A stretch of 10,288 bases of DNA from Candidatus Aminicenantota bacterium (GTDB lineage: Bacteria > Acidobacteriota > Aminicenantia > Aminicenantales > JAFGBC01), in the NCBI GenBank assembly GCA_016933355.1, contig JAFGBC010000182.1, positions 1 through 10,288 on the forward strand, in the 5' to 3' direction. The position numbers and the translations under genes are program-made. Under the pieces are notes generated by a model. That model saw only the letters and a program-made list of their open reading frames with translations. It had not been told where the DNA came from and searched no databases. Below are positions 1 to 6,767 of this stretch, piece by piece; the first letter of the stretch is position 1, and each line of letters starts with the position of its first letter.

Positions 1-133
1 AGTCTATTTCGATCCCGAGCGGAAGACGGGCGGCGCCTTTTTCGCGACGGGCGGATTCGCGTCGTTCCAGGCCCTGGGAAACGCCGTCCAGCTCTTCTTC
101 GACGCGCTTCTGGCCGCGACCGCCGCTTTCTAA
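1..133 (+). CDS. 3' end of an unidentified protein (possibly serine beta-lactamase-like)
   Basis: An open frame enters from the left edge (first full codon at position 2) and stops at TAA 131-133, giving the last 43 residues of a protein. The tail begins VYFDPERKTGGAFFATGGF and ends in an alanine- and leucine-rich helix-like stretch. A 'FxDPE....G..F.TGG' segment followed by a short helix resembles the C-terminus of CubicO / class C beta-lactamase-type serine hydrolases, but no catalytic motif lies in the window, so that assignment is a weak inference. It converges on the small secreted protein gene, with 54 bases between the two stops. No hairpin followed by a T-run is visible in that gap. 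The existence of a gene is fairly secure from the compositional and frame fit; its function is not. Confidence 0.55.
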   Translation, partial: VYFDPERKTGGAFFATGGFASFQALGNAVQLFFDALLAATAAF

Positions 134-187
134 GCGGGTCGTTCCGGACGTCGTGGGAGCGCTTGCAGGCCGGCCTCCGTCTCAACC

Positions 188-613
188 CTATTTGTCGGCG
201 ACGCTCCCGGTGATGATCTCGTCCTTGTGAGCGCCCTTGGTCGCGTGGATCAGGAGGCCGTCGTCTCCGGGCAGCCAGACTTCGGACAGCAGATAGACCG
301 TGAAGTATTCCGTGTAAGACGGCTCGAAGTTCCCGACCGCGTCGAAGACGAGGCGGGGCTCCGCGTGCGGAGGATCGGGCGGGGCCAGCGTTTCCTTAGA
401 CGGAATCGCGACGTCGATTCCTTTCGCGTCCTGCCGGAGACGGACCTGTCCGTCTTCGGTCCGCTCGACCAGGTACTCGCCGGCCGGAAGCTTTTTTCCG
501 GCCGCCTCGAACTTGAAGGGGATCTTGAACGCGGCGGGGGACGAAGCCCAGGCGGGGCCCGCCGCCGCAATGACCATTCCCACCGAGATCGCCGCGCTGA
601 CGAATCGTTTCAT
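188..613 (-). CDS. small secreted protein, 'PF-F--GKKLPAGEY' family
   Basis: 141 residues of unknown function. Residues 1-23 are a clean Sec signal peptide: a basic MKR start, a hydrophobic core, and AWA before a likely cleavage at A23/S24. The mature protein has an N-terminal 'FKIPFKFEAAGKKLPAGEYLVE' type segment (residues 29-50) and a C-terminal 'RLVF ... YLLSEVWLPG' segment (87-116). These two blocks recall small exported proteins that are abundant in Acidobacteriota and relatives, recalled from their general pattern. It is probably a compact beta-rich periplasmic or surface protein; no catalytic residues are recognisable. An AGGAGAGGAG ribosome-binding site sits just before the ATG. It is the last gene of the minus-strand cluster, 16 bases after the aminotransferase stop. 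The start is supported by both the signal peptide and the ribosome-binding site. Confidence 0.85.
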   Translation of the reverse strand: MKRFVSAAISVGMVIAAAGPAWASSPAAFKIPFKFEAAGKKLPAGEYLVERTEDGQVRLRQDAKGIDVAIPSKETLAPPDPPHAEPRLVFDAVGNFEPSYTEYFTVYLLSEVWLPGDDGLLIHATKGAHKDEIITGSVADK

Positions 614-629
614 GGCGCTCCTCTCCTGT

Positions 630-1985
630 TCAGGACGCCGCTGCGGCGCCGCCCGTCCCGTATTCGGACGAGGGCACGCCGTTTTCGAGGGCGTCCTCCA
701 TGGCCGTCACGAAGGTGTCGATCTCTTCGAGGGTCGTATAGATGTTGGGGGAGATGCGGAGGGCCTGGTAATCGAAGACTTGATTGGGAGGGGCGCCGCC
801 GACGAGCGGGACCGAGATGATCCGGTACTTGTCCATCAGGTAGCGGGCGAGGTCCCGGACGTCGATGCCCCCGATGGCGACCGCCGCCACCGCCCAGATC
901 TCGGCCGGCTCCCCGAGGTTGGAGAGAATCTTGATCCGAGAGTGTTTCTTGAGGGCGTTCGCCCAGCGGAGCGTCAGATAGCGGAGGCGGGCGGCCTTGC
1001 GCTCTCCGCCGACGGCCTGATGGAAAGCGAGGGCTTCGCCCAGCGCCGCCCGGACGCCCCAGGGGTGGGTTCCGATGGATTCGAACTTGCGGATGTCGTT
1101 GTCCTGCTGCTCGGGGGCGGCCTGGAGCGGCCAGAAGCGAGGAATCATCTCGCGGCGGACATAGAGGCAGCCGTTCCCGATCGGTGCCAGCAGCCACTTG
1201 TGCAGGCTGACGCCGTAGGCGTCGCATTCCAGCTCCCTCAGCTTGACGGGACACATGCCCAAGGCGTGGGCGCCGTCGACGATCGTGACGATCCCCTTCG
1301 AGCGGGCGAGCCGGGACAGACGCGCGACCGGGAAGAGCTGGCCGGTCAGGTTGGTGACGTGGCAGAAGTGCATGACCTTGGTCCGCGGTGTGATGGAGCT
1401 TTCGAACCGCTGGTAAAGGTCGTCTTGGGTCGTCGGCACAGGAAACTGGATGCGGCTGACCTTGATCCGCTGGCGCCGCATCCGCTGATCCCAGGTCGTC
1501 AGCATGCGGGGATAGTCCTGCTCGGTCGTCAGGACTTCGTCGCCGGGCTCGAGGTCAATCCCGTTCTGGACGATCTGGAGGGCCTCGCTGGCGCCGCGCG
1601 TCAGGGCCAGCTCCTCCGGTTCGCAGCCGAACTCGGCCGCCATCCGCCGGCGGATCGTCTCGCAATTCCGGGCGACCATGGCCTGATAATGCACCGGCAG
1701 CATGTTGATGAGCTCCAGGTAACGGAACTCGGACTCGAGGACGACCCGCGGGCAGGGCGCGGTGAACCCGTTGTTGAGGTTGATCAGGGTCCGGTCCAGC
1801 TTGAAGGCGAGCTGGACCTCCCGCCAGTAGAATTCGTCCTTCGCGACGTCCTCCGGCGTCCGTCCGGTCACCGAACGGGACGCGACCTCGACGGCCTCGA
1901 GACCTCCGGCCCTGACAACGGCCGCGGCCGGTACAAGGCCTCCGGTCGCCCTCAGAAACGATCGCCGACTCCAGAGAGCGGTCAT
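630..1985 (-). CDS. Tat-exported class V (isopenicillin N epimerase-like) aminotransferase
   Basis: 451-residue fold-type I pyridoxal-phosphate enzyme of aminotransferase class V, closest in style to CefD-like isopenicillin N epimerases and cysteine desulfurase-like proteins. The N-terminus carries a twin-arginine signal, SRRSFLRATGG (R7, R8), followed by an alanine- and valine-rich stretch, so export of the folded, cofactor-loaded protein is predicted. Visible core motifs are NLNNG (69-73), the TRGASEAL cofactor-phosphate loop (129-136), VDGAHALG (D237 and H240, cofactor ring contacts), and SLHKW with the Schiff-base lysine K263. The C-terminal small domain includes VRDLARYLMDKYRIISVP and a typical 'LRISPNIYTT' segment. 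The last 15 residues are low-complexity (G, A, S). A strong AAGGAGG site lies 8 bases before ATG 1985-1983. Substrate cannot be read from the sequence; epimerase, lyase and desulfurase roles all exist in the family. It lies 42 bases downstream of the TPR gene. Confidence 0.9.
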   Translation of the reverse strand: MTALWSRRSFLRATGGLVPAAAVVRAGGLEAVEVASRSVTGRTPEDVAKDEFYWREVQLAFKLDRTLINLNNGFTAPCPRVVLESEFRYLELINMLPVHYQAMVARNCETIRRRMAAEFGCEPEELALTRGASEALQIVQNGIDLEPGDEVLTTEQDYPRMLTTWDQRMRRQRIKVSRIQFPVPTTQDDLYQRFESSITPRTKVMHFCHVTNLTGQLFPVARLSRLARSKGIVTIVDGAHALGMCPVKLRELECDAYGVSLHKWLLAPIGNGCLYVRREMIPRFWPLQAAPEQQDNDIRKFESIGTHPWGVRAALGEALAFHQAVGGERKAARLRYLTLRWANALKKHSRIKILSNLGEPAEIWAVAAVAIGGIDVRDLARYLMDKYRIISVPLVGGAPPNQVFDYQALRISPNIYTTLEEIDTFVTAMEDALENGVPSSEYGTGGAAAAS

Positions 1986-2027
1986 CTCTTCGACCTCCTT
2001 GCGCTCAGGCTGGGCAAGAGTCCGGCC

Positions 2028-2795
2028 CTATTTCAATTTCTCCAGATAGGCGTTGATCTGGTCGCGCAACGCGACGTCGGTCACGCGGGGCAGGATTTCC
2101 TCGAACGTCGTTCGCGCCTTATCCCGCTCTCCGGCCTTATAGCAGGCGACGGCCAGATTATAGGCGAACTGGACCTCTTCGGGAACCCGACGAGCGGCGA
2201 TCTCGTAGGCCGTTATGGCCTCCGACAGCCGGTCCATCTTCTCCAGGATCATCCCCTTCAGGTTGTAGGCGAGGACCATGTTCGTGTTGGCAATCAGGGC
2301 CTTCTGGACCGTGTCCAGAGCGGTCTCCAGGAGTTCTTTGGCCAGGTAGAGACGGGCCAGGTTGTAGTAGGGCATCTCCCGGGTCCGATAGGCGAGGTCG
2401 GCGATGGCCTTTTTGTACTGCTCCTCGGCCTTGTCCAGGTAGCCCATCTCCTGGTAGGTCATCCCCAGGTTGTTGCGCGCCTCCGTGAACTGGGGGTCGG
2501 CGGCGAGGGCGTTTTCGAAGGCCTTGGCGGCCGCCGGCAGGTCGCCCCTAAGCGAATAGACGAGGCCGAGGCCGTTATGGGCGAGGTGAAGCCGCGGGTT
2601 GAGCTCGAGGGCGCGGTTGAAGGCGCGGACCGCCTGCTCGAGATCGTTGTTATTGAGGTGGAAGGAGCCCAAGTTGTACTGATAATTAGGGTCCTTCTCT
2701 CGGGCTTTTTCCATCTTCTTCTGGGCCGAGGCGCAGACGACGAGGGGAAGGCAGGCCAGAATCAGAAGGACGGCTTTGGCCGGCGTTGTTCGCAT
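2028..2795 (-). CDS. exported TPR-repeat protein (PilW/PilF-like architecture)
   Basis: 255 residues. Residues 1-24 form a signal sequence. Either signal peptidase I cleavage after ASA (A24) or lipidation at C21 is possible; the LVVC box is imperfect because valine, not G/A/S, precedes the cysteine. The rest is a run of about six tetratricopeptide repeats, roughly residues 36-68, 69-102, 103-136, 143-176, 177-210 and 211-240. Each shows the W/LxxLGxxY ... A ... F..AL..DP pattern, for example LGLVYSLRGD and LGMTYQEMGYLDKAEEQY. Size and layout resemble the type IV pilus assembly lipoprotein PilW/PilF, but no other pilus gene is near, so a generic periplasmic protein-protein scaffold is the safer call. 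Its ribosome-binding site, AAGGAG, overlaps the gpsA stop (AAGGAGTGA), and the gap to gpsA is 3 bases, so it is almost certainly cotranscribed and translationally linked. Confidence 0.88.
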   Translation of the reverse strand: MRTTPAKAVLLILACLPLVVCASAQKKMEKAREKDPNYQYNLGSFHLNNNDLEQAVRAFNRALELNPRLHLAHNGLGLVYSLRGDLPAAAKAFENALAADPQFTEARNNLGMTYQEMGYLDKAEEQYKKAIADLAYRTREMPYYNLARLYLAKELLETALDTVQKALIANTNMVLAYNLKGMILEKMDRLSEAITAYEIAARRVPEEVQFAYNLAVACYKAGERDKARTTFEEILPRVTDVALRDQINAYLEKLK

Positions 2796-2798
2796 CGT

Positions 2799-3827
2799 TC
2801 ACTCCTTTTCGGCAGCGGCGACATCGCCGTGCTCGCTCTTGAGCGACCGGGACATCAAATCGTCCAGGATCCGGTCGATCGGTTTCCCGCGGTAGAGGAC
2901 TTCGTAGACCTGCTGGCAGATCGGCAGCTCGACCCGGAAGCGGTCGGCCAGCGCGCGGACGGACAGGGTCGTGACGATGCCCTCCGCGATCATGGCCATG
3001 CCCGACGTGATCGATTCCAGGCTCCGGCCCCGGCCGAGCTCGGACCCGACGTAGCGGTTGCGGCTGAGCGCGCCCGTGCAGGTCAGGATCAGGTCCCCGA
3101 TTCCGGCCAGCCCCGCGAACGTCTCGGCCCGGGCGCCCATCCGCATCCCGAGCCGGGTCATCTCGTGGAGGCCCCGGGTCATGAGGGCCGCCGTGGCGTT
3201 GCGGCCGGCGTCCAAGCCGTCGGCGATGCCCACGGCGATGGCGATGACGTTCTTGACGGCTCCGGCCAGCTCGACGCCCCGGATGTCCGAAGAGGTGTAG
3301 ACCCGGAAGCGGACGTCCGAGACGAGATGCTGGACCGTGCGAACGAGGTCGCGGTCTTCGGAAGCCGCGACGACCGCGGTCGCCCGGCCCTCGGCCACCT
3401 CACGGGCGAAGCTCGGACCGGAGAGCGCGGCGATCGGGAGACGGCGGCCGGAGCGACCCATGATGTCCTCGATGACCTCGGACATGCGCCGCAGGCTGCC
3501 GTCCTCGATGCCTTTGGTCAGGCTGACGATCCCGCGCGCCGCGCCGAGGTGGGGCGCCATCGTCTCCGCCACCCGCCGGAAAAATTGGGAGGGGACGGCC
3601 ACGAAAACGATCTCGCCGTTTGCGAGAGCCTCCGCCGGATCGCCGAAGACGCTCACCGGACCGGAAAGCCGGAAACCCGGCAGGAACAGGCTGTTCGTTC
3701 CGCGCTCGGCGATCTCGCGGCGGACATCGTCCTCGCGGACCCAGAGGCGGGTCGGGATGCCCAGCCGTCCCAGGTGGAGGGCGAAGGCCGTTCCCCAGCT
3801 TCCTCCGCCGATAACGGTCGCGATCAT
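2799..3827 (-). CDS. gpsA: glycerol-3-phosphate dehydrogenase [NAD(P)+]
   Basis: 342-residue cytosolic enzyme reducing dihydroxyacetone phosphate to sn-glycerol-3-phosphate, the backbone for phospholipids. The N-terminal Rossmann fold starts immediately with VIGGGSWGTAFA (5-16). SLTKGIE (K106), LSGPSFAREV (135-144), the catalytic lysine K192 in AGAVKNVIAI, the AGRNATAALMTRG substrate loop (207-219) and GIGDLILTC with D244/L246 neighbours (242-250) are all present. Length matches the family. The frame stays open 84 codons further upstream, but that extension is arginine/proline-rich, overlaps plsY and has no family match. ATG 3827-3825 is therefore chosen: it begins right at the nucleotide-binding strand, has a GAGGGGGG site 8 bases upstream, and forms an ATGA overlap with the plsY stop. 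Adjacent PlsY consumes its product. Confidence 0.97.
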   Translation of the reverse strand: MIATVIGGGSWGTAFALHLGRLGIPTRLWVREDDVRREIAERGTNSLFLPGFRLSGPVSVFGDPAEALANGEIVFVAVPSQFFRRVAETMAPHLGAARGIVSLTKGIEDGSLRRMSEVIEDIMGRSGRRLPIAALSGPSFAREVAEGRATAVVAASEDRDLVRTVQHLVSDVRFRVYTSSDIRGVELAGAVKNVIAIAVGIADGLDAGRNATAALMTRGLHEMTRLGMRMGARAETFAGLAGIGDLILTCTGALSRNRYVGSELGRGRSLESITSGMAMIAEGIVTTLSVRALADRFRVELPICQQVYEVLYRGKPIDRILDDLMSRSLKSEHGDVAAAEKE

Positions 3828-4429
3828 GACGGTTGCCCCCCCTCGCGGCGGCCGAGCCGGCGCTCCTCTCCGCGCAGAAGCCGCCCGATGTTCTCCCTGT
3901 GGCGGATCGCGATCAGGACGAACAGAGCCAGCCCCCAGGCCGCGAACGCCCGGCCGCGGTTGAAGACGAGGCTTGAGACGGGAACGGACAGGGCGGCCAG
4001 GAGCGAGCCGAGGGATACGAAGCGCGTGAGGGCGAGCGTTCCGGCGAATACGGCAAGGGCCACCGCGAAGGGCGTCCACCAGCCGACGATGAGCAGGGCG
4101 CCGAGCGTCGTGGCCACGCCCTTGCCGCCCCGGAACCCGATGTAGACGGGATAACAGTGTCCGAGGACGGCCAGGAGGGCGGCGATCAGGGCCAGCCGTT
4201 CGTCGTGGAAGAGGCGGAGAGCGAGGAAAGGAGGAAGCGCGCCTTTGACGACGTCGAACAGGGCGACCGGCAGCGCCGCCTTCCAGCCTTGGATCCGCAG
4301 GACGTTCGTCGCCCCGGTGTTCCCGCTCCCCAGGCTCCGGATATCGCGCCTGGCCCGGAGCCGGACCAGGAGATAGCCGCTGGGCACGGCTCCCAGAAGA
4401 TAGGAGCCGAGCGCGAACGCGATCTTCAT
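3824..4429 (-). CDS. plsY: acyl-phosphate:glycerol-3-phosphate acyltransferase
   Basis: 201-residue polytopic inner-membrane enzyme that transfers the acyl group of acyl-phosphate (made by PlsX) to glycerol-3-phosphate, giving lysophosphatidic acid. All three signature loops are visible: SGYLLVRLRARRDIRSLGSGNTGATN with the GSGNTGATN core (34-42), HCYPVYIGFRGGKGVAT (91-107) and RHRENIGRLLRGEE (176-189). About five hydrophobic segments separate them (near 3-23, 51-72, 78-95, 108-135, 140-175). The C-terminal dozen residues are arginine- and glycine-rich. The start lies 4 bases after the thpR stop without a good Shine-Dalgarno in the usual place, so translation probably depends on coupling to thpR. 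Its stop overlaps the gpsA start (ATGA), placing producer and consumer of glycerol-3-phosphate in one transcript. Confidence 0.97.
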   Translation of the reverse strand: MKIAFALGSYLLGAVPSGYLLVRLRARRDIRSLGSGNTGATNVLRIQGWKAALPVALFDVVKGALPPFLALRLFHDERLALIAALLAVLGHCYPVYIGFRGGKGVATTLGALLIVGWWTPFAVALAVFAGTLALTRFVSLGSLLAALSVPVSSLVFNRGRAFAAWGLALFVLIAIRHRENIGRLLRGEERRLGRREGGQPS

Positions 4430-4433
4430 GGCG

Positions 4434-4991
4434 TCAGGCGAGCGGGAACTCTCCGAGGGCCGTGTAGCGGGCGCCCTCGGGCGTCAGCGTGCTCTCGAAG
4501 AGCGTTACCGCCTTGGCGCCCATGTACCCGAATTCGAATTCCGCCCAGCTCTCGAGCTCCCGGACCGTTTTCTGGATATCCCGGCTGGTGCGGACCCGAC
4601 CCAGCGTCAGGTGGGGCCGGAAGGGCCGCTCCTCTTTGGGGAAGCCCTTGTGCGCCAGTTCTTCCTCGATGTCGGCCTGGAGGGCGGAGAGCTCGTCGCG
4701 CGGCTCGAACCCGGCCCACAGGACGCGGGGGTTGCGACTTCCGGGCGGAAACGTTCCCGTCCCTCGCAGGCCGAGCTCGAAGGGATGATGGCGGGCGGCC
4801 ACCGCCCGGAGCCCGTCCTTGACGGCTTCGGCCTGGGCGTCGTCGATCTCGCCCAGGAACTTGAGCGTCAGGTGCATGCCTTCCCGGTCGGTCCACTTGA
4901 CGTTGGGGTTCGCCCGGCTCAGCTTCTGGACGAGAAGCGCGACTCGGTCTTTGAGGGCGGGGTCCAGGTCGATGGCGATGAAGGTTCTCAT
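4434..4991 (-). CDS. thpR: RNA 2',3'-cyclic phosphodiesterase (2H / LigT family)
   Basis: 185-residue 2H phosphoesterase (formerly '2'-5' RNA ligase', LigT/ThpR), which opens 2',3'-cyclic phosphate RNA ends and can ligate tRNA halves in vitro. The two hallmark tetrapeptides are intact: HLTL at H40/T42 within GMHLTLKFLGE, and HLTL at H127/T129 within FRPHLTLGRV. The start MRTFIAIDLD is the classic family N-terminus (first beta strand), and the length is typical. AAAGGA lies 8 bases before ATG 4991-4989. The ATG overlaps the cinA stop in ATGA form, and plsY begins 4 bases after its stop. In many bacteria thpR follows cinA and precedes recA; here plsY-gpsA occupy that place. The physiological substrate is not known from sequence. 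Confidence 0.95.
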   Translation of the reverse strand: MRTFIAIDLDPALKDRVALLVQKLSRANPNVKWTDREGMHLTLKFLGEIDDAQAEAVKDGLRAVAARHHPFELGLRGTGTFPPGSRNPRVLWAGFEPRDELSALQADIEEELAHKGFPKEERPFRPHLTLGRVRTSRDIQKTVRELESWAEFEFGYMGAKAVTLFESTLTPEGARYTALGEFPLA

Positions 4992-6301
4992 GGTCGGTGT
5001 CCTTTGAGCGTCCGGCGGGCGCGGTTCCGAGGCGGGCGGGCGGGCTTGGCGCGGGCCAGGAGGAGATGTCGCCGCAGCATGTCGAGCGCTTTCTGGCTGG
5101 ACTGGAATTTAACGGCGTCGCGGGCGCCAGGGAAGAGGTTCTTTTCGATTTGGGTGCCGTTGTCCCAAGCCAGGGCGGTGTAGACGAGCCCGACCGGTTT
5201 GGTGGGCGTTCGGCCGCCCGGCCCGGCGATTCCGGTAACGGCCAGTCCGAAGTGGGCGCGCGACCTGCGCCGCACGCTTTCGGCCATGGCCCGGGCGACG
5301 TGGGCGCTGACGGCCCCGTACTGATGGATGAGCGGAGCCGGGACGCCGAGCCGCTCCGTCTTGGCCTGGTCGGCGTAGGCGACGACTCCCTCCAAGAAAA
5401 AGGCGGAGCTTCCCGGCACGTTGGTCAGGCGGTGGGAGAGAAGTCCTCCCGAGCAGGATTCCGCCGTCGCCACCGTCTTGCCTCGGGAGGCGAGGAGGTC
5501 GGCCACGACCTCCTCCAAGCTCTCTTCATTCCGGGAAAAGATGAAATCCCCCAGCCGCTCGGCGAAGGCCTTCTCGAGCCGGTGCGCCTTTCCGGCCAGG
5601 GCCGAGCGGCCCTTATCCGACCAGCCGTAGATATGGATCTCGAGCTGTCCCGGAGAGGCCAGGGTCGTAACGGACAAGGCGGCGTCCTTGGGATAGAGGT
5701 CGACGATCTCGTTCTCGAGGACGGACTCGCCCAACCCGGTGAGCTTGAGCACCCGGCGGACGTAAAATCCTCGGCGCCGCCTCTGGAGCCGAGGCCAGAC
5801 GAGGTCCTGGACCATGGGCTTAAGCTCGGCGGGCGGGCCGGGGAGGAGGATGACGGTCCGCCCCGTTGCTTCGATCCAGAGGCCCGGCGCGGTCCCGTTC
5901 TTGTTAGGGAGGATGCGGGCGCCCTTGAGGACGTACGCCTGCTTTCGGTTGGACGTCGTGGGCGTCAGGCCGCGCCTGCGGAAGCGGCGGCGGATGCGCT
6001 CGTAGACGGCCGGCTGGAAGACGAGCGGCCGGTTCAGGACACGGGCCCAGACCTCGCGTGTCCGGTCATCCTCGGTCGGCCCCAGCCCTCCGCTGACGAG
6101 GATCAGATCGGCTCGCTTGAGGGCGTCCCGAAAGCAGCCGGAGAGCGAAGCCGCGTCGTCGCCGACGATCGTCTTGCGGACGACCGGGAGTCCCAACTCA
6201 TTCATGATCCGGGTGAGATAGAGCGAGTTCGTGTCCAGATAATGAGGGGAGAGCAGCTCGCTGCCGACCGCGATGATCTCGACCCGGATCGTCTTGGCCA
6301 T
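4988..6301 (-). CDS. cinA: CinA: nucleotide-repair / nicotinamide mononucleotide deamidase protein
   Basis: 437 residues with the full two-domain architecture. The N-terminal COG1058 / MoaB-like domain (about 4-175) starts IIAVGSELL (9-17) and contains LILVSGGLGPTEDD (66-79), GTAPG (136-140) and LLPGPPAEL (152-160). This domain is known as an ADP-ribose / NMN-adduct pyrophosphatase in other bacteria. A linker follows, then the C-terminal PncC amidase domain (about 265-415), which deamidates NMN: ATAESCSGG (278-286), a candidate catalytic S282-S284 region, VVAYADQAK (K314), AVSAHVARAMA (330-340) and VTGIAGPGG (355-363). The usual ESCTGG is ESCSGG here. The last 20 residues form an arginine/proline-rich tail after the domain. 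GAGGAG sits 5 bases before ATG 6301-6299. It overlaps thpR by ATGA and lies 16 bases after pgpA. A competence role, implied by the name, is not shown by this sequence. Confidence 0.96.
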   Translation of the reverse strand: MAKTIRVEIIAVGSELLSPHYLDTNSLYLTRIMNELGLPVVRKTIVGDDAASLSGCFRDALKRADLILVSGGLGPTEDDRTREVWARVLNRPLVFQPAVYERIRRRFRRRGLTPTTSNRKQAYVLKGARILPNKNGTAPGLWIEATGRTVILLPGPPAELKPMVQDLVWPRLQRRRRGFYVRRVLKLTGLGESVLENEIVDLYPKDAALSVTTLASPGQLEIHIYGWSDKGRSALAGKAHRLEKAFAERLGDFIFSRNEESLEEVVADLLASRGKTVATAESCSGGLLSHRLTNVPGSSAFFLEGVVAYADQAKTERLGVPAPLIHQYGAVSAHVARAMAESVRRRSRAHFGLAVTGIAGPGGRTPTKPVGLVYTALAWDNGTQIEKNLFPGARDAVKFQSSQKALDMLRRHLLLARAKPARPPRNRARRTLKGHRP

Positions 6302-6317
6302 GACGGCTCCTCTGCGG

Positions 6318-6767
6318 TTAGATGAGGATGAGATACAGCCGGAGCAGCAGAAAGGCCGCCGCGCCCGCGGCCAGATCGTCGGCCATGATGCCCCAGCCGC
6401 CCGGAAGCCGCTCGCAGAGGCGGATTGGGAAGGGCTTCACGATATCGAAGAACCGGAACAGCCCGAACCCGATGAGGACCGGAATCCAGTCGGCCGGGCA
6501 CAGGACAAGGGCGGCCAGCTGTCCGGCGACCTCGTCGACGACAATGGTGCGCGGGTCGGGTCGTCCGAGAATCGCCGCCGTCCGGCCCGCCGCCCATATC
6601 CCGAGCGCGACGACGGCGACGAGCAGGCCGACGAGGAGGGGCAGGGGCCAGCGATGAAGAAAGGCCTGGTAAAGGACGACGACGGCCGCGCTGGCGGCCG
6701 TTCCGGGAGCGAGGGGGGCGAAGCCGATGCCGAAAAAGGTGGCGATGGTCTTGGCGGCGAGCCTCAT
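6318..6767 (-). CDS. pgpA: phosphatidylglycerophosphatase A
   Basis: 149-residue integral membrane phosphatase converting phosphatidylglycerophosphate to phosphatidylglycerol. Family motifs in order: GIGFAPLAPGT (13-23), DPRTIVVDEVAGQ (D71, D78, E79), FRFFDIVKPFPI (D108, K111) and GGWGIMADDLAAG (D130, D131). The acidic residues are those expected for magnesium-dependent phosphatase activity. Hydrophobic segments occur around 24-36, 43-60, 82-105 and 132-149, consistent with a small polytopic protein of normal length. ATG 6767-6765 overlaps the rimO stop as ATGA. A GGGA-containing purine run lies about 11 bases upstream, so coupling with rimO probably helps. pgsA, which makes its substrate, is not in the window. 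Confidence 0.96.
   Translation of the reverse strand: MRLAAKTIATFFGIGFAPLAPGTAASAAVVVLYQAFLHRWPLPLLVGLLVAVVALGIWAAGRTAAILGRPDPRTIVVDEVAGQLAALVLCPADWIPVLIGFGLFRFFDIVKPFPIRLCERLPGGWGIMADDLAAGAAAFLLLRLYLILI

Noticed and set aside
134..187. Terminator between the left-edge gene and the small secreted protein gene
   Set aside because: The stretch contains a 10-base palindrome (AGGCCGGCCT) without a loop and no T-run; no convincing hairpin terminator was found.
2028..2795. Assignment of the TPR gene as pilW/pilF
   Set aside because: Length and repeat layout fit, but repeat proteins resemble each other widely, the lipobox is imperfect and no pilus genes are adjacent.
3828..4079. 84-residue N-terminal extension of GpsA
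   Set aside because: The extension is arginine/proline-rich, lies within plsY, and places a long tail before the nucleotide-binding strand that normally begins the protein. The ATG at 3827 has a good ribosome-binding site and the ATGA overlap.
513..4145. Plus-strand 1,210-codon open frame
   Set aside because: It lies antisense to five well-identified genes, is codon-aligned with three of them, and has the D/R/G-rich composition of a reverse-complement shadow with no recognisable domain.
4997..6325. Plus-strand 442-codon open frame
   Set aside because: It is antisense and codon-aligned to cinA, with no domain and no ribosome-binding site.
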